From: Rhodosporidiobolus odoratus
Taxonomy: Eukaryota > Basidiomycota > Microbotryomycetes > Sporidiobolales > Sporidiobolaceae
Assembly (NCBI GenBank): GCA_034387635.1
Contig: JAOANU010000016.1
Coordinates: 434,001 to 498,000, forward strand
DNA length: 64,000 bases
Direction of reading: 5' to 3'
Made by a program: the position numbers and the translations under genes. Each line of letters starts with the position of its first letter. Within the stretch, counting starts at the first letter, position 1. This document shows, one piece after another, positions 46,148 through 58,422 of the stretch. The notes beneath the pieces are model-generated. The model had not been told where the DNA came from and ran no database searches. It was given only the letters and a program-made list of their open reading frames with translations.

Positions 46148-49100
46148 CTAGAACTTCCTTTGCTCAACCACATACCCAAGCTTCGTAAAGTTCTTTACCA
46201 ACTCGTCCCTCTTGCCCTCGCTCGTGGTCGCCCCGAAAATGGACGTTTGCGGGTCAAAGGCGGGCAGGATGTACTTTTTGATCACCCGCTGGACGTCGGC
46301 AGGGGTGACGTGCTGTGGAACGAGAGAGCGGTGTAAGGGCTTGACGAGCTTCAGGGGAAAGGAAGATGCCGCTGACCTTGAGTCGCTCAAGAGTCCGCTG
46401 AGCATACTTGGGCGGGCGATTGAAGAGTACGGAGTCGACGAATGATGCGTTGGCCTGCACAGCACCAGCAAAGTGTATCCAGCGTCAGCGCGCCGATACG
46501 AATCAGTGGGAAGAGCAGAACGTACGGCATCAAGCAGCGAGGCCAGCGACGAGACCTTGCCAAACACGATCTGCGACCTCGCCGCATCAACATCGGATTG
46601 TTTGATCGGCGTCTCGCCTTTCGCGATACTCAACACAATCTTCTGCGCCGCCGCGAACGCCGCAAACGCATCAGGCGATTTGAAGGCGAGGAAGCCCAGC
46701 ACGCCGCTCTCCGCATCTGCCGTCACGTAGGCTCCATACGCCAGACCGGGACCTCGGACGGCGTTCCAAAGGAAAGAGTTGGTGGCGGAAAGGCAGGTGC
46801 CGGCAAGGGCGATAGCTGAAAAGTCAGGGTGTTCGTGATCGGGGCAGCGTGCCCGCGTGAGGAGGTAAGTAGACTCGGAGCTGGAGAGCGTGTAGAGAAC
46901 ACCCTAGTGAACCAACCGAGCTTAATCAGCCGTAAGCGCGATGGCAGATAACGTCGTAAGCGTACCTTCTTTGCCGGCGACCTTCCCAAGCTGGTCAGAA
47001 GGTTCCTCGTGCGGATGACCGGCGCAAGTTGTTGAGCCTGTCATACTTGAGATGTCAGCCTTATGATGCAGCAGGACACAGGAAGGTGAGACTGACGGGG
47101 AAAGGGGGAATGCGCTCGAAATGATCGAGCCATGCCGAAACCGGCTTCTTCAGGCTGAGAACGTCACCCGTCACCTTCAAGCGCAGAGCACGAGGGTCCA
47201 GCACTGCAAGGATGGCAGACTCAGCACGATTCATGCTCACAGATAGGTAGCAAGCCGCTAACGCACTTGAGGAACGCATCGCTTCGAGCTCCTTGATTAT
47301 CCCTTGTGGGTCTTTCTGCAGTCGCTGACGAAGCGTAGGGTACAACTTGGCGCGGCTGATAACATTGGTGGGGGCGTTGTAGCTTGTAAAGAAAGGCAAA
47401 GTCAGCACATCCCCGCAGATAGGCAGCAAGAGGGACATACCTTCCGGTTCCGAAGATCATGCTGTCCACGGCTGATTGCGCAAGACCAGCTCCGTCCTCC
47501 TTCTCGTCTGGCAAGTTCTGTAAGGACGTATTGACGAGATGGCGGAGGCTGCATTGCATAAAGCGAATCAGCTCGAGACCTGTAGAATATGTAGCGAGAG
47601 TACGTACCGGTCGACGTCGTACTTGGTGCCGTACAGCGTGTCGCTCAGCCACGCGATGGCTTTGCTGTAGTCCTCCTTGACCATCTTGATCGAGACGAGT
47701 ATACCTTCACCTAGCGTTTGCGCACTGAACCCAATTGCTTCCTTGTCAAGCAGATGGTTTGCCTCTTCGAAGGTGAGATGACTCCCGTCGGCGCGCTCGA
47801 CAGGCATGGCAAAGAAGGTGTCGAGAAAGAGGGGGAAGATCGAGGTAGGAGGGCCATGGAGGAGAGCCGAGACGGAAACGAAGCTCGAGTCGAAACCTAG
47901 AGCGGGGGGTCACGTTCAGTATGAAGCACGGAGGACAGTGCGTGGGATGTTCACGGAGCGGGACTTACTATCGAACTGCACAAAGTAGGGTAGCTCGCCA
48001 CCCTTGTCCGCGTTGATCTTGTCCTGCAGTTCCGTCCTGAACTTCGTCTTCCCCATACCCACCCCGTTACTCCTCGCCGTCTCGACCTCGAGCCAAGCAA
48101 TACCTCGTACATCTGGTATTTTGTACGACTCGACGACCTTGGCCGGTGCCGGATGGTCGTTCGCCTTCTTTGCGGCATCAAGGTCAGCAGCCAACTTGGA
48201 AAGACCGGAGGGGCCGAGACGCTTTTTCGTCGCGGCGTTACGAGAGGCAGTCGCTGTAGATTGCTTCTTGGCGAGATCCGCGGAGGGAGTTCCAATGAGC
48301 ATTACCGAGTGTCGCTCGACGAACCAGCTGTAAATGCGAGGAGCAAGATCAGGTCAAACGGCTCTGCCTCAAGCAAACGCTGTGAAGGACCACGTACGTC
48401 TCCAACAGGTCCAACCAGTCGTCCGCCGTAAACTTCAGGAGCTTCTTAATGAGCTTGCGGTCCTGGAAGTACTTAATGAACGTGCTTCCATCCTCGGCGC
48501 CATAAAGGATCTCCTGCGCGACAGAACCCTGAACATAAGCAGCCGGCGAACTTTCGAGCGTCTCCTTCATGCTGAGGATCTGCTGATCAAGGACCGTCCG
48601 CATTCGGTCCATGTCGAAGTCTTGCCGGAGGATTTCGCGCAGCGCGTCGAGGAGTTCGGCGCCGAGAGATGGAAGACGGTGAGCGGGGACGCTGACGATG
48701 TCGACATGCAGAATAGTAGGATCGCGGTATTCCGAGCTGAAGCCGATGCCTGCAGAACGAGAGATCAATGATGAATAGCTTGTGTGAGCGACTGAATCTA
48801 GGCTCACCCGAGCAGGCAGGATCAGCGATCTCGACAAACATCTTAGACAGCGGCGAGGTACTGCTGCCGCTCAAGTAGCTGCCCAGAGCGTCAAGTGCTG
48901 CTGTCGTGAGAAAGTCGTCGCTGTGTGGGCCGATCCAGCTGATCTGTATGGCTCCCACACTTTCGTCCGAACTACCAAGCGAACCGCTCGTCAATAAGGC
49001 TCTCGCACAGTATGCGAAGAACACGGGCTTACTCGGCGTATTCGACCGTCTTGACCACGTCCCTCTGCAGAACCGGAGGATTCCTCGCCGTGCTACTCTC

Positions 49101-50643
49101 GACGAAGGGCCGGATCCAACCCCGAGGATGAGGTCCAAGGGCTTTTCCGGCTTTCGCCAGAGTGCGCTCGACTGTGGAGTTCAGGGTGTCGAGCAGCTTC
49201 TCAGGGTGGATGGATTGGCCGCAAACGACGATAGTGATATTGTTCGGGGCATAGGCGTGCGAGTGGTAGTCTTCGACTGTGTAGCGGGAGGTTCGAATTA
49301 GCAAGCAGGATGGGGATTCGCAGGGTCGAGAGTACCCACTCTGCTCCAGTTTGAGCTTGCGAAGCGCGTCGAGCTGTCCGCCAGTCTCGGAAAGGTATCC
49401 GTTCTTGGCGTTATACAAGACCTCGCAAAGCCTGATCCCTGAAGGAATGATCAGCACTATTGTTCGAGGTCAACAGAAGGAAAGCCACGCACGCCCTTTC
49501 CATCACATCCCCTTGACTTCCTTCCCTCCCTTGCATCTCGCTGAATACGACTCCGCCCTCTTCGCCCTCACCGTCAACGTGGAAGATCTCGGTCTTGAAG
49601 ATGTCGGGGGTGAAGAGCGGGAAGAGGACGTGATCGAGGAAGACCGGAATGATGGCGAGAAGTCCTTCCTCGGAGCAGGAGTCGACAGTATAAGCTGTCG
49701 AGAGATGCACGCCGTCAAGATTAGACCCGAATCATGACAGACAGGCGCATATGACAGTCAGCGAGAAAGCGAACGCACTGGTGTTATCGACCGCCGTCCA
49801 GGCATTTGTCCCTTGCGTGAACATCCGATTCGCGAGCGCGTCGAGGATGCCAGAGTAAGGGTGGCTGCGAGGCAAAGTCAAGTGTCAGATGAGGGAACCA
49901 TGGTCATCGTGGGGGGAAAGTGCGTACTGTTCTGAGCTGGTGAACGTGAGATGCTCGAGCGTGTGCGGCTCACCGCTGCTGTTGAAGATTTCAGTGTTGA
50001 CCGTTGCCCAGAAATTCGCGACCGGACCTGGCGAGGGAGAACGTTTCGAACGGACATACGTTAGAGAGGGAAGAATAGCAGGAGGGAAAAAAGAAAAAAA
50101 GAAAAGAAAGAAAAAAGGTCAGCATTGAAACCAGCTTTTGTCCGGACAGGCGGCAAGAGCCTACCTGGTGTGTCCGCCCAGATGACCTTCATTCCAGTCT
50201 TCTGACTCTGCCACTTTGCGATCTTCGTGAACGGCGGAAGCTCAAGTTGATGTTCTGCCAGGAGGGTGAAGTTGCCGAGTCGAGAGGGAACGACGTGGTC
50301 GGACATGTGTTGAGGTACCTGTGGGGGCAAAGTAGAGGATCAGCGCGAAGCCAGGGTACACCGGAAGAAGGCGGAAATAGACGTACCGCCTGAACAGGTG
50401 CTGGGGGAAGAGGAGCAGCTGTCTTGTCGTTTCCTGGTCCGTCCGCAAAAGGGATGAAGCTGTCGACGCGGAGAACCTGCTTCGAGCTCTTGTCAGCGCC
50501 AGCATACCTCAGCCAAAGAACAAGAAAGACGCACCTTTGGCACCGCCGCCGAGGAAGTGTGGTCGTCGTCAAACTGACTCGCCGCTTGTGCCGATAGCGA
50601 GTGCCGCTTGGACAGCTTGTAGTCTTCAGAGAGGCCCGGCATG
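46148..50643 (-). CDS. SDD3: M16 family zinc metalloprotease (YOL098C/SDD3 type)
   Basis: Pitrilysin/insulinase-superfamily protease with the inverted zinc motif HxxEH. Start MPGLSEDYKLSKRHSLSAQAASQFDDDH at 50643. Exons then encode VLRVDSFIPFADGP, SRLGNFTLLAEHQLELPPFTKIAKWQSQKTGMKVIWADTPG, PVANFWATVNTEIFNSSGEPHTLEHLTFTSSEQ (HTLEH zinc site), HPYSGILDALANRMFTQGTNAWTAVDNT, AYTVDSCSEEGLLAIIPVFLDHVLFPLFTPDIFKTEIFHVDGEGEEGGVVFSEMQG, and many more to KNFTKLGYVVEQRKF. This resembles the fungal YOL098C and SPAC3H1.02c group closely. More than a dozen short introns; one (about 50055-50120) has an extreme polypyrimidine tract on the sense strand. Roughly 1,050 aa. Cellular location is not obvious from the N-terminus. 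Confidence 0.88.
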
Positions 50644-51248
50644 CTGACCCCAGGAAGCAGACGTGGGAGGGAAGAGAACAGTTTGAGACCAGGAAACGAA
50701 AGCGACAAGGAGACGCTCCGCGGACCTCTTACGGGGCCTCCTGTCCGAAAAGATACGAAAGCAGTGAGGCTGAGTAAGCAGTCGACTATTGCCAGGTGAG
50801 CACGTAGCGCGGAGGGATGGTAGTGTGAGGTCGATAGGCGTTGCGGATGTCCCCCGGCTACTGGAGGAAGGCGATGCCCAGCAGCAATGCGACGAGAACG
50901 GGCAGGTGATCGGCAGATGCGTTCGCAGCTGGACGCTCGCCACCCTTCGCAAGCAGATGTCGAGAATCATAGCGATACATCAGACGGACTATAACGGCAG
51001 AGTAAGCGTCAGCAAGAGGAAAGCGCTCAAAACGGTTCAGCCGACGCACCTGTCTTCCCCACTTACCACCGTCCAGCACGTTGTGCCACGGGTGACAGTC
51101 TAGCCCGCTCTATACATCCAACAGCGTGGTAGCATCGCAGGCGGGCCAGCGAAGGAAGAGAATCGGAAGAGAAGGTATCGAATTGCGGGCAAGTTGGGTA
51201 ATATGGTTGAACGGATCCGGCCGTTCTCACTGGCTACATGTGCTGCAC
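50644..51248. other. Intergenic interval upstream of the M16 protease
   Basis: This 605 bp stretch lies between the Arp1 stop and the protease start. A minus-strand frame at about 50995-50860 could encode a short peptide ending in a hydrophobic stretch (LPVLVALLLGIAFLQ), but its ATG and any upstream exon are unconvincing. The promoter of the protease gene should be here. Confidence 0.4.
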
Positions 51249-53293
51249 CTAGAATCGCTTGAAGATGATATCCGGATCTGTGCGTTACGGAACTGTATCA
51301 GCCCCATCCTCGAGCGTCGATTTCTTTAGGAGATTGAATTTGCAGCAAGGGAAAACAGCGCAAACGCACCTTCTTGGTATTCCTCCGCACTGACCCACAT
51401 CTTCTTGAACGTACTCAGACCCGCAAGGATACTTCCTCCGATCCAGGTGGAGTACTTTCGTTCTGGAGGTGCTGAGATCCGGATCTTCGTTTCTCGGAGG
51501 GCGAGCTTCTTCACTTCGTGCAGGAGACGGTCTCCGAAGCCTGGTTCGAGTTGCAGTGAGCACTTCCAGCATCATGTACGCCGACGAGTCAGCGTAACCG
51601 ATGCGCAAACTGCAGCAATCGGAAAGCTGTTGCGAGCAAGGAAGACGCACCTTTGACCAACGTTCCGCCTCCGCTCAACACCACGTTCCCGAACAAGCTC
51701 TTTCGCAGGTCCAGATCCGCCCGGTTAATAGAGTCGACAACGACCTGATGCACCCCGGCGTACTCCAGTCCTACAAGTTCGGGGTTGAAGAGCAGTTCGG
51801 GGGCGCGGTGACGTTCCGGTCCGAGCTATGAGGGTGTATAGCGCAGAGGCGCAAGTTGGCGGCGCAGCGAGGCGTAGTGCCGGATTGGAAAGACAGGGGG
51901 AAGAGTCAGTTTATAGGCAAAAGACGAGAGGAACGGCGGAAGGCGTACGCGAATAAGGTTTCCATCTGGCAGCCTAAACTCCTCCCCTCGTCCTCCACCT
52001 TGAGCCTCCTTCTCTTCCTTCGCGGGCGAGAGAGCAACATAACAAGCCTTTTCCTCTGCGATACGGGTGATACGTCAACTGATCGGCTGAATATGAGGAG
52101 TCAACGAAACGTACTGATCATCCTCACAACTTCCTTCTCTGCACTGGTATGCAGGTGATACCCCGCTTTCCGTAAAAGCAGCTGGAGGTGATCCGTGACG
52201 TCTCTGCACACAAGAAGACCATGATCAACATTGACGCATGGCTCGAATAGGGTAGAGAAGGGGCAGGTAGAAAGCACCTACCGTCCTGCTACATCTACCC
52301 GTCGAATCGCGTGCGTGATGGCAAACCCTTCGAAGACTGGTACCGCATGCGTGACTCCGTCTCCCGAATCGAGCACGATGCCTGTTGTTCGTCCGCTGGC
52401 ATACCTGCGGGGCGCCAAAGACTTATCAGCTCGAAGCCCTCTTTCGAGACGCAGGGAATGAGAGGGGGACTATGTGACGGAACGTACAAAGCGAGGATAG
52501 CCTGCACACTCATGTACATTGCGGGGACGTTAAAGGTTTCAAAGAAGATTTGGGCGGCTTGTTCTCGATTGCTATTCGGATTTAGAGGGGCTTCGGTAAG
52601 GAGGACAGGGTGCTGCAGACCAGAGTTGATCAGTACGCTTATACCCACTTGGTAGACAGCTTTCTTTTGTTCTCCGGGTGAGAAGGAAGGGCCGCTGAGC
52701 TACGGGTGCGAAACGCACCTCCTCCGACAATGTTCGCAGTTCCTCCGTGTAAACATGGCTCCATATCCGCTCCATATCGTCCCAGTCTGTTACGATACCA
52801 TGTTCCATTGGGTAGCTGTGAAGCGCAGCAATGGATGTGCATGTCGAGGCAAATGCGAAGGCAGTGAAGAGGAGAAAGTAGGGAGGGAAGGAGAGAAAGA
52901 AGGGTCAGCATTTCTCCTGCCAGCTAGGCGAGGTTTGCACGACGAGGCAGGCTGTAGGCATGTGGGAGGGATAGCGTACTTGATGCGCAATAGCCCTCTC
53001 AGTTCTTGCGCCTTCTTTCCGACAAAGGTATCCCCTTCCACCGCACCAGCCATGACCCTCGTATGCTTCGGTCGACCTACACGAGATGTCATCAGCTGCC
53101 CGATCGCACGACCGTACCACGGCCATGGGTGCTCAACGCGCCAGACTTAAGCGAGTCGGGGTGAGTTAGAGGGGGAAAAGGACTGACCAACATAACTAGG
53201 AAAGTAGCACCCAGGGTGATCAGCTCCTGCGAATCCAGCTTTGATAGTACCCGTTCCTTGATCTATCACAATAGGCTGATTGAGAGTGTCCAT
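51249..53293 (-). CDS. ARP1: Actin-related protein Arp1 (centractin), dynactin core filament
   Basis: Arp1 forms the short filament of dynactin, the dynein activator for nuclear migration and retrograde transport. [36 protein letters not shown] begins at 53293. It continues [256 protein letters not shown]. The NDMERIW-type and [19 protein letters not shown] signatures identify Arp1 rather than conventional actin, which ends KCF. Nine or so short introns. The terminal exon is spliced from gaag plus atccggat. Confidence 0.95.
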
Positions 53294-53696
53294 CTTGCGG
53301 GTTGCTTGCAATTGATGCGATGAGGGGGTGTTGACGGATTCCGGTGAGGCGAGCAGGGCGCGCGGTGGTAGACTACTGGCACTGTTGCAGCTAGATACTG
53401 CGCAGAGGCTCGATAGGCCTGGAATGCAAGAGCAAGGTGCGAGACGAACAAAGTCGAGGTACCCGCTCTCGCTCGAAGGATCAGAGGGGGACCAGGTGGT
53501 CAATCTCATTCCTGCCATACGAGGGTCCTCTGTTACCGCTAGAGCCGATAGAGTGCTACACTACGCGGTGCGATGCAACGACACGTAAAAACTAGGGTAC
53601 AACAACGGTGACAACGACTACTGCCCTCCTCCTTTTCTTCCCTTTTCTTCCCTCCCCATTCTCTCTCTCTCTCTCCCTCCCTCCCTCTTCACTACC
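53294..53696. other. Intergenic interval with CT microsatellite
   Basis: This 403 bp stretch is upstream of ARP1. It contains a plus-strand ctctctctct followed by ccctccctccctc tract (about 53660-53690), just beyond the stop of the UPF0132 gene. No gene seen. Confidence 0.5.
53660..53690. repeat. CT/CCCT microsatellite
   Basis: Plus strand: a run of ct dinucleotides followed by ccct tetranucleotides, next to the stop codon of the UPF0132 gene. Confidence 0.8.
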
Positions 53697-54489
53697 CTAT
53701 TCGCTTCGCACGAAATGATCTGCCAGGTCTCCAAGTAGCGGCAATCTATATCGATCGAGGTGGTCGGCGTCGTGAAATGCTCGCAACCTGCATCAAGGGG
53801 AAAAAGATCAGCGCAGCTAGAGACCGTAGGAAAAGGGGAACAGACTCACGCCATCCACGTCGCTGCGCCTAGGTCGAGTAGCACGAGCGTGTATTGGAAC
53901 CATCGCCAAAAGATGAGGCGGAAAAAGAGGTGGAGAAAGACGAGGAACGCGTTCATGAGAATCGACTGCCGGATGAAAAAGGTCATTTCGGGCGCAAATT
54001 TCTGTACTTGGTAGAGAATGACGCACCTGCCATGCTTGAAACCTTACCCAGTCGTTCTCGACCTCAAAGACCAGCAGAATCGCTGCCCCAAGCGGTCCGA
54101 AGAGGTATGCGAGCGATCCAGCATACTCAGGCCGCACCGTTGTCGTCTCATACCCGCTGTTGAGTCCTCCTCCGCCTGTTCCTACGGGTGCGTAGCCTGT
54201 CTCTGAGAAGCCTGGATAGTGCGTAGTCGGAGCCGAGGAGTATGAAGTGCCGTCCGAGAGGGAAGAAACCGCGGCCCCTGACTGATACGATGAGCCTGAC
54301 GCGACAGGCGCTGAGGCCGACGGGGAGTCGGACCATGAGGAGAGCGAAGGGCGGGAGACGTCGGGTGGTTCTGCGTCTGCGAGAGCGACCGAATGGTGAA
54401 GCGGAAGTGGGGCGTCAGAGAATGGGAGGAGGAAACAAGAGCGCGAAGGACTGACATGGGGCAAAGTTGAGCGTGCTTGATGAGGCCAT
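53697..54489 (-). CDS. UPF0132 family membrane protein
   Basis: Small integral membrane protein of the UPF0132/Tic20-like group, function unknown. Start MASSSTLNFAP at 54489; the codon after AP is split by an intron (gtcagt...cgcag) and continues AEPPDVSRPSLSSWSDSPSASAP. A Ser/Gly/Tyr-rich soluble N-terminus is followed by three hydrophobic segments: YAGSLAYLFGPLGAAILLVFEVENDWVRFQAWQ, SILMNAFLVFLHLFFRLIFWRWFQ, and YTLVLLDLGAATWMA. It ends in the family's conserved tail ALRAFHDADHLDRYRLPLLGDLADHFVRSE. The FEVENDWVRFQAWQS motif between TM1 and TM2 is the family hallmark. Four exons, all junctions in phase. Confidence 0.88.
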
Positions 54490-55762
54490 CTTTGCTCGAT
54501 CCTTGCCTTAGCTGGACTAGAGCGAGACAACCGCGAAGCGGAAGAGGAGATGCCATCAGGAGGGCGGAGCCGGAGACCTCAGCTACGTCGTGAGCGGCGC
54601 TCTGCAGTCTCAGCGATAGCACTGACTGAGCTCAGCACCGAGCACCTGTACTCTAGCATGTTGCCGTTCGAAGAAAGAACTTGTCTTTCCGTTTTCTGTT
54701 CTGGCTTTCCTGTCCTCCCTCTGCCACGGCTACAAGTGACCGAGCGGCACGACCACGAGGCGCTGCCGATGGTCGCCGGAAAGGCCAGCGGAAAGACAGG
54801 TGTAGCTTGCGCGCAGCGGGTACAAACCTGACACGACACAGCAAAGCTGGTAAATACAGAGCCGCAGCGGTAGCGCATGTGCTACAAAGCGAGGCGGCCC
54901 GCCTTGCGCTCAAACGTGCTCCCATGTACTCCTGCACCAAACACCGTCCAAAGCGACGCACACAGCTGGTGACAGTGCAGCGTAGGTTGACCTGGTAGGC
55001 GCAGGAGAAAAGGCTCGTGGCATCGGCACCTTTGGCCGTACGCCGTCCTGGAAGGTTGACCCCAAATGGCTCGCTCGTAGGGTTGCATGATTGACCTGGC
55101 CTTAGTATGGTGTCGTGAGGGCGTGCAGGGGTGTTGACGAGTGGTGGGTAGCACAGCGAGACAAGGTGACGGAGACGTCGGACGGGCTCAGCACGGAGTG
55201 CAGTGGCTGGAATGGGCCATGCGGAGTGTGGCGTGGCAGTCAAGATGGCAGCACAGGTAGTAGCAAGTGAGGGAGAGGGGTCCAGAGGAATTTGGGCGAG
55301 CTTCATCCGCTCCACCAACGTTTCTTGCCCTTTCTCTTTGTTCTTCTCGCAGAGCCGCCGGATCAGGTAACGGACACTCTAGCTTACCGCACTGTACACA
55401 CGCTCATTCTATCGTTCCGCATATTCAACCCACCTGCAACTGCCGCCGTCCGCCCTCGCCGAAAACCTCCCCATCCCATCCGCGACGCACTGCCCTCCAA
55501 TTCCCCTGTACTCGTCTCTTGCGCCTGTCTTACTCCTCTGAACGCTGGCATGAATCGCTCGTGATATCGCCCCCTCTCCGCCCTTCTCCCGACGTCGAAA
55601 TCGCCCTTCTTTGAACCCTGCCCTCCTTCCGCCTTTCCACCTGTCAACCCTCATGCGCTCTCTACGCGTCCTGCACTGCCTCGCGTCGACTCCTGCGCTC
55701 CCCACTCTGGCTCGTGCTTTTACCATGTGATGTTATACCGGCATCGCGTCGCTGGAGCAGAC
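54490..55762. other. Divergent promoter region (UPF0132 / eL15)
   Basis: This 1.27 kb stretch lies between divergent genes. Short ORFs on both strands are Arg/Ala/Cys-rich and unconvincing. The last 400 bp are C/T-rich, as expected upstream of a ribosomal protein gene. An ATGTGA start-stop sits at 55725-55730. Confidence 0.5.
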
Positions 55763-57136
55763 AGTACGCTACCTTTCCTTGCTGGGCTGTACCGGACAGC
55801 GGGCTAACCTTCCACCGCCTGCAGTGGGTGCCTACAAGTACATCGCCGAGCTCTCGAAGCGCAAGGTTCGCCCCTCGCCCCCCTTCCCCATCGAGACTAG
55901 TTTCCTTATTGACCTTCATAATTTGTTCTGCAGCAATCGGACGTCCTCCGCTTCTTGCTCCGTGTCAGGTGCTGGGAATACCGCCAGCTCAACGTCTGCC
56001 ACCGTGCTTCCCGCCCGTCGCGCCCTGACAAGGCTCGCCGTCTCGGTTACAAGGTTAGCTTCCGACCCGGCATACGGCTTCTTCCTCCTCATCCACTTCC
56101 AGCTGGCCGGACTTGCCGTCCCTCGTCCCCGACTCGGTACAAGGAGCGATCTCTCGTTGGCGTGCGGAATAGTGACCACGTGCACGAGGTCTATCATCTG
56201 CAAGAAGGGCAGGACAAGACAGAAGCGATGGCGGAGGAGTGCGCAAGCAGCTCGCGATCGCGCGGGGCTTGTATGGCTTGAGATGGGAGAAGAGGACGAC
56301 GGCGACACACGGGCATGAGCTGGCCGATTACCCGATCCTCCGACCTTCCGCGCCCCTCGTCTACTCGACCGACCATTCCTCCCACCTCTGCCTCGACTTG
56401 CCTACCTCGCTGTCCATTCAGCCCGATCGGCGTCCTGCACTTCAGCTGTAATCCGCCTTGAGGCCAAAACACAAGACTCCGCTGTTGCCAGCGTTACAAC
56501 GCGTTATTGACGCTTCTCCTTCTATCGTCGCGCAGGCCAAGCAGGGCTTCGTGATCTACCGCATCCGTGTCCGCCGTGGTAACCGCAAGCGCCCCGTCCC
56601 CAAGGGTTCGTTCTGTCGTTTACTCCTTTTTCTCACAAAGTACTGAACACGTGCATTCTGTAGGTGCTACCTACGGCAAGCCCACCAACCAGGGTGTCAA
56701 CCAGCTCAAGTTCCAGCGCTCCCTCCGCTCTACTGCTGAGGAGCGTGTTGCCCGTCGCTGCGGTGGTCTCCGTGTTCTCAACAGCTACTGGATTAACCAG
56801 GACGGTGTTTACAAGGTGCCTTTTCTTCCTTCCCCCCTTCTTCCGTTCTCCGCTAGAAGTTCATGCTGATGTACCTTTGCTTCCCCTCTTTTTCTTCCTC
56901 GCTCACACTCGCAGTACTACGAGGTCATCCTTGTTGACCCCTCGCACAAGGCTGTCCGCCGCGATGCCAGGATCAACTGGATCTGCAACCCGGTCCACAA
57001 GCGTCGCGAGTCCCGCGGCCTCACCTCGGCCGGCAAGCAGAACCGCGGTATCGGCAAGGGTCACCGCCACAACCACCAGCCGAAGAACCAGCAGTGGAAG
57101 AAGCACAACACCCTCTCGCTCAGGCGTTACAGGTAA
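55763..57136 (+). CDS. RPL15: Large-subunit ribosomal protein eL15
   Basis: Cytosolic 60S protein. Six exons give 201 aa: 55763 (one base), 55825-55865, 55934-56053, 56536-56605, 56664-56815, 56915-57136. The first intron splits the start codon: A at 55763, then gtacgc...ctgcag, then TG GGT GCC. The protein reads [34 protein letters not shown], then [153 protein letters not shown]. This is full length and highly conserved. Intron 3 is 482 nt, far longer than the other introns in the window. Confidence 0.95.
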
Positions 57137-58422
57137 ACGCTTCGAGGCGTTTTCGGGTGTCGAGAAAGATGGAAAATGGGGAACTCGGTCGTTTTTGTTG
57201 TCCACCTTTGGGTTCTTTTACGGGTTGGACGCAATGCAGGGTTTCTCTTCTCTGTCACTCTCGGTCTGGGCAGTCCCCCTCGAGGCGGGGACGCACAGGT
57301 TTGGTCGGACATTCTCGAGGAAACGGTCACTTGTTTAGCCTTTCTCACTCAGTCTCGCTCTTGCTCTCCTGCTTTCCACCGCTTGCCCACTCCACTCTCA
57401 GGCATCCAGCGCTCTTGCCCAACTCTTGCCTGCGCCGAGCTTCCGTCCCGACTTCCGCCGTCGCCGTCTCGCTCTTCCCCTTCGCTCTATCCTCACCTCG
57501 CTCGCTCGCTTCGCCTACACGCGAAGGCTAGACGCGACCGTCTTCTACTCTGTAGGCGACCATCTGCAGCTTCGGACGTCCACCGCCCCCTCAAAGTCAC
57601 GTCACGACTCGCCCCCTAACATCGACATCCGCAATACAGCTCTGCAAGCGCGATATTAATACATGCCGCCTTGCGCCCGCAACGAGTGCTAGCAACCTTT
57701 GCACCTATGCTGTGACTCCAAACTAGCCGCATCTCATTTTCCCCCACTCCCGGCTACTTCGCTGTCTACATTCCTGCCGGCTGGCGCTTCTCCGGCTCTG
57801 CCTGACCTTACCCGCCATCGCCCCCTCTAAATTCGCAGATATGGCGCCGTCACCAACCTAGATTCCGCCGCACCTTGCCCTCAACTCTCCTCAACTCTCG
57901 TTCTCCGAGCTTTTCCGCCCAGCCGCCAAATCGACGCTCTTTCCCTCTCCGCTTCAGCTCTCTCCGACCCTTCCTGAACCTGCGTACCCTTCCAGCCAGC
58001 TTCCTTCGCTTCCATGCACTCTTGCCTTTGTCGTCCGAGCCCTGGCATCCCGTTTGCCAAGCCTAGTCGTTCTTCTCGTTCGTTGTTCAATTATGCAAAC
58101 TGACTATTTTTCGACTCGCCCGTCTTTCTGCACCTCTGCCTGGCTCGCCTCACCCCTTCCTCTTCCCTTGCTGCTCGCTCTGTCGAACTTCTGAGGTGCC
58201 GCAGAATGTATGAAGCACTCCCGCCAGCTTCGTAAGGTCCCTATTCCGCCTGATACCTAATTCCGCCAAGGCTGCGTATCCGACACCGCAAAGCACCACG
58301 GGTTTCTCCCAACTGATCGCATTCTTGGATTGTTTTCTGTTTCTCCTCTAACCCTCGTCTTCTCCCCCCTCTCTTTCATTTCCATTGTCGCCTCTCACAC
58401 TATACAGACCGCCTGGTGGGGT
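57137..58422. other. Intergenic interval
   Basis: About 1.3 kb between eL15 and the next plus-strand gene. It is strongly C/T-rich throughout (tctcgctcttg-type runs), consistent with the eL15 3' UTR and the next promoter. No ORF with a recognisable domain. Confidence 0.5.

Noticed and set aside
49290..49310. ggttcgaatt stretch resembling a tRNA T-loop
   Set aside because: It lies within the spliced M16 protease gene and no cloverleaf arms can be formed around it.
50858..51079. Small minus-strand peptide with a hydrophobic tail (LPVLVALLLGIAFLQ), possibly a two-exon 47 aa membrane protein
   Set aside because: The only in-frame start of the two-exon version is GTG, no upstream ATG or exon is evident, and no family is recognised.
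54653..55318. 221 aa minus-strand ORF
   Set aside because: Arg/Ala/Cys-rich composition without domains, lying in a promoter region, is typical of chance ORFs in GC-rich DNA.
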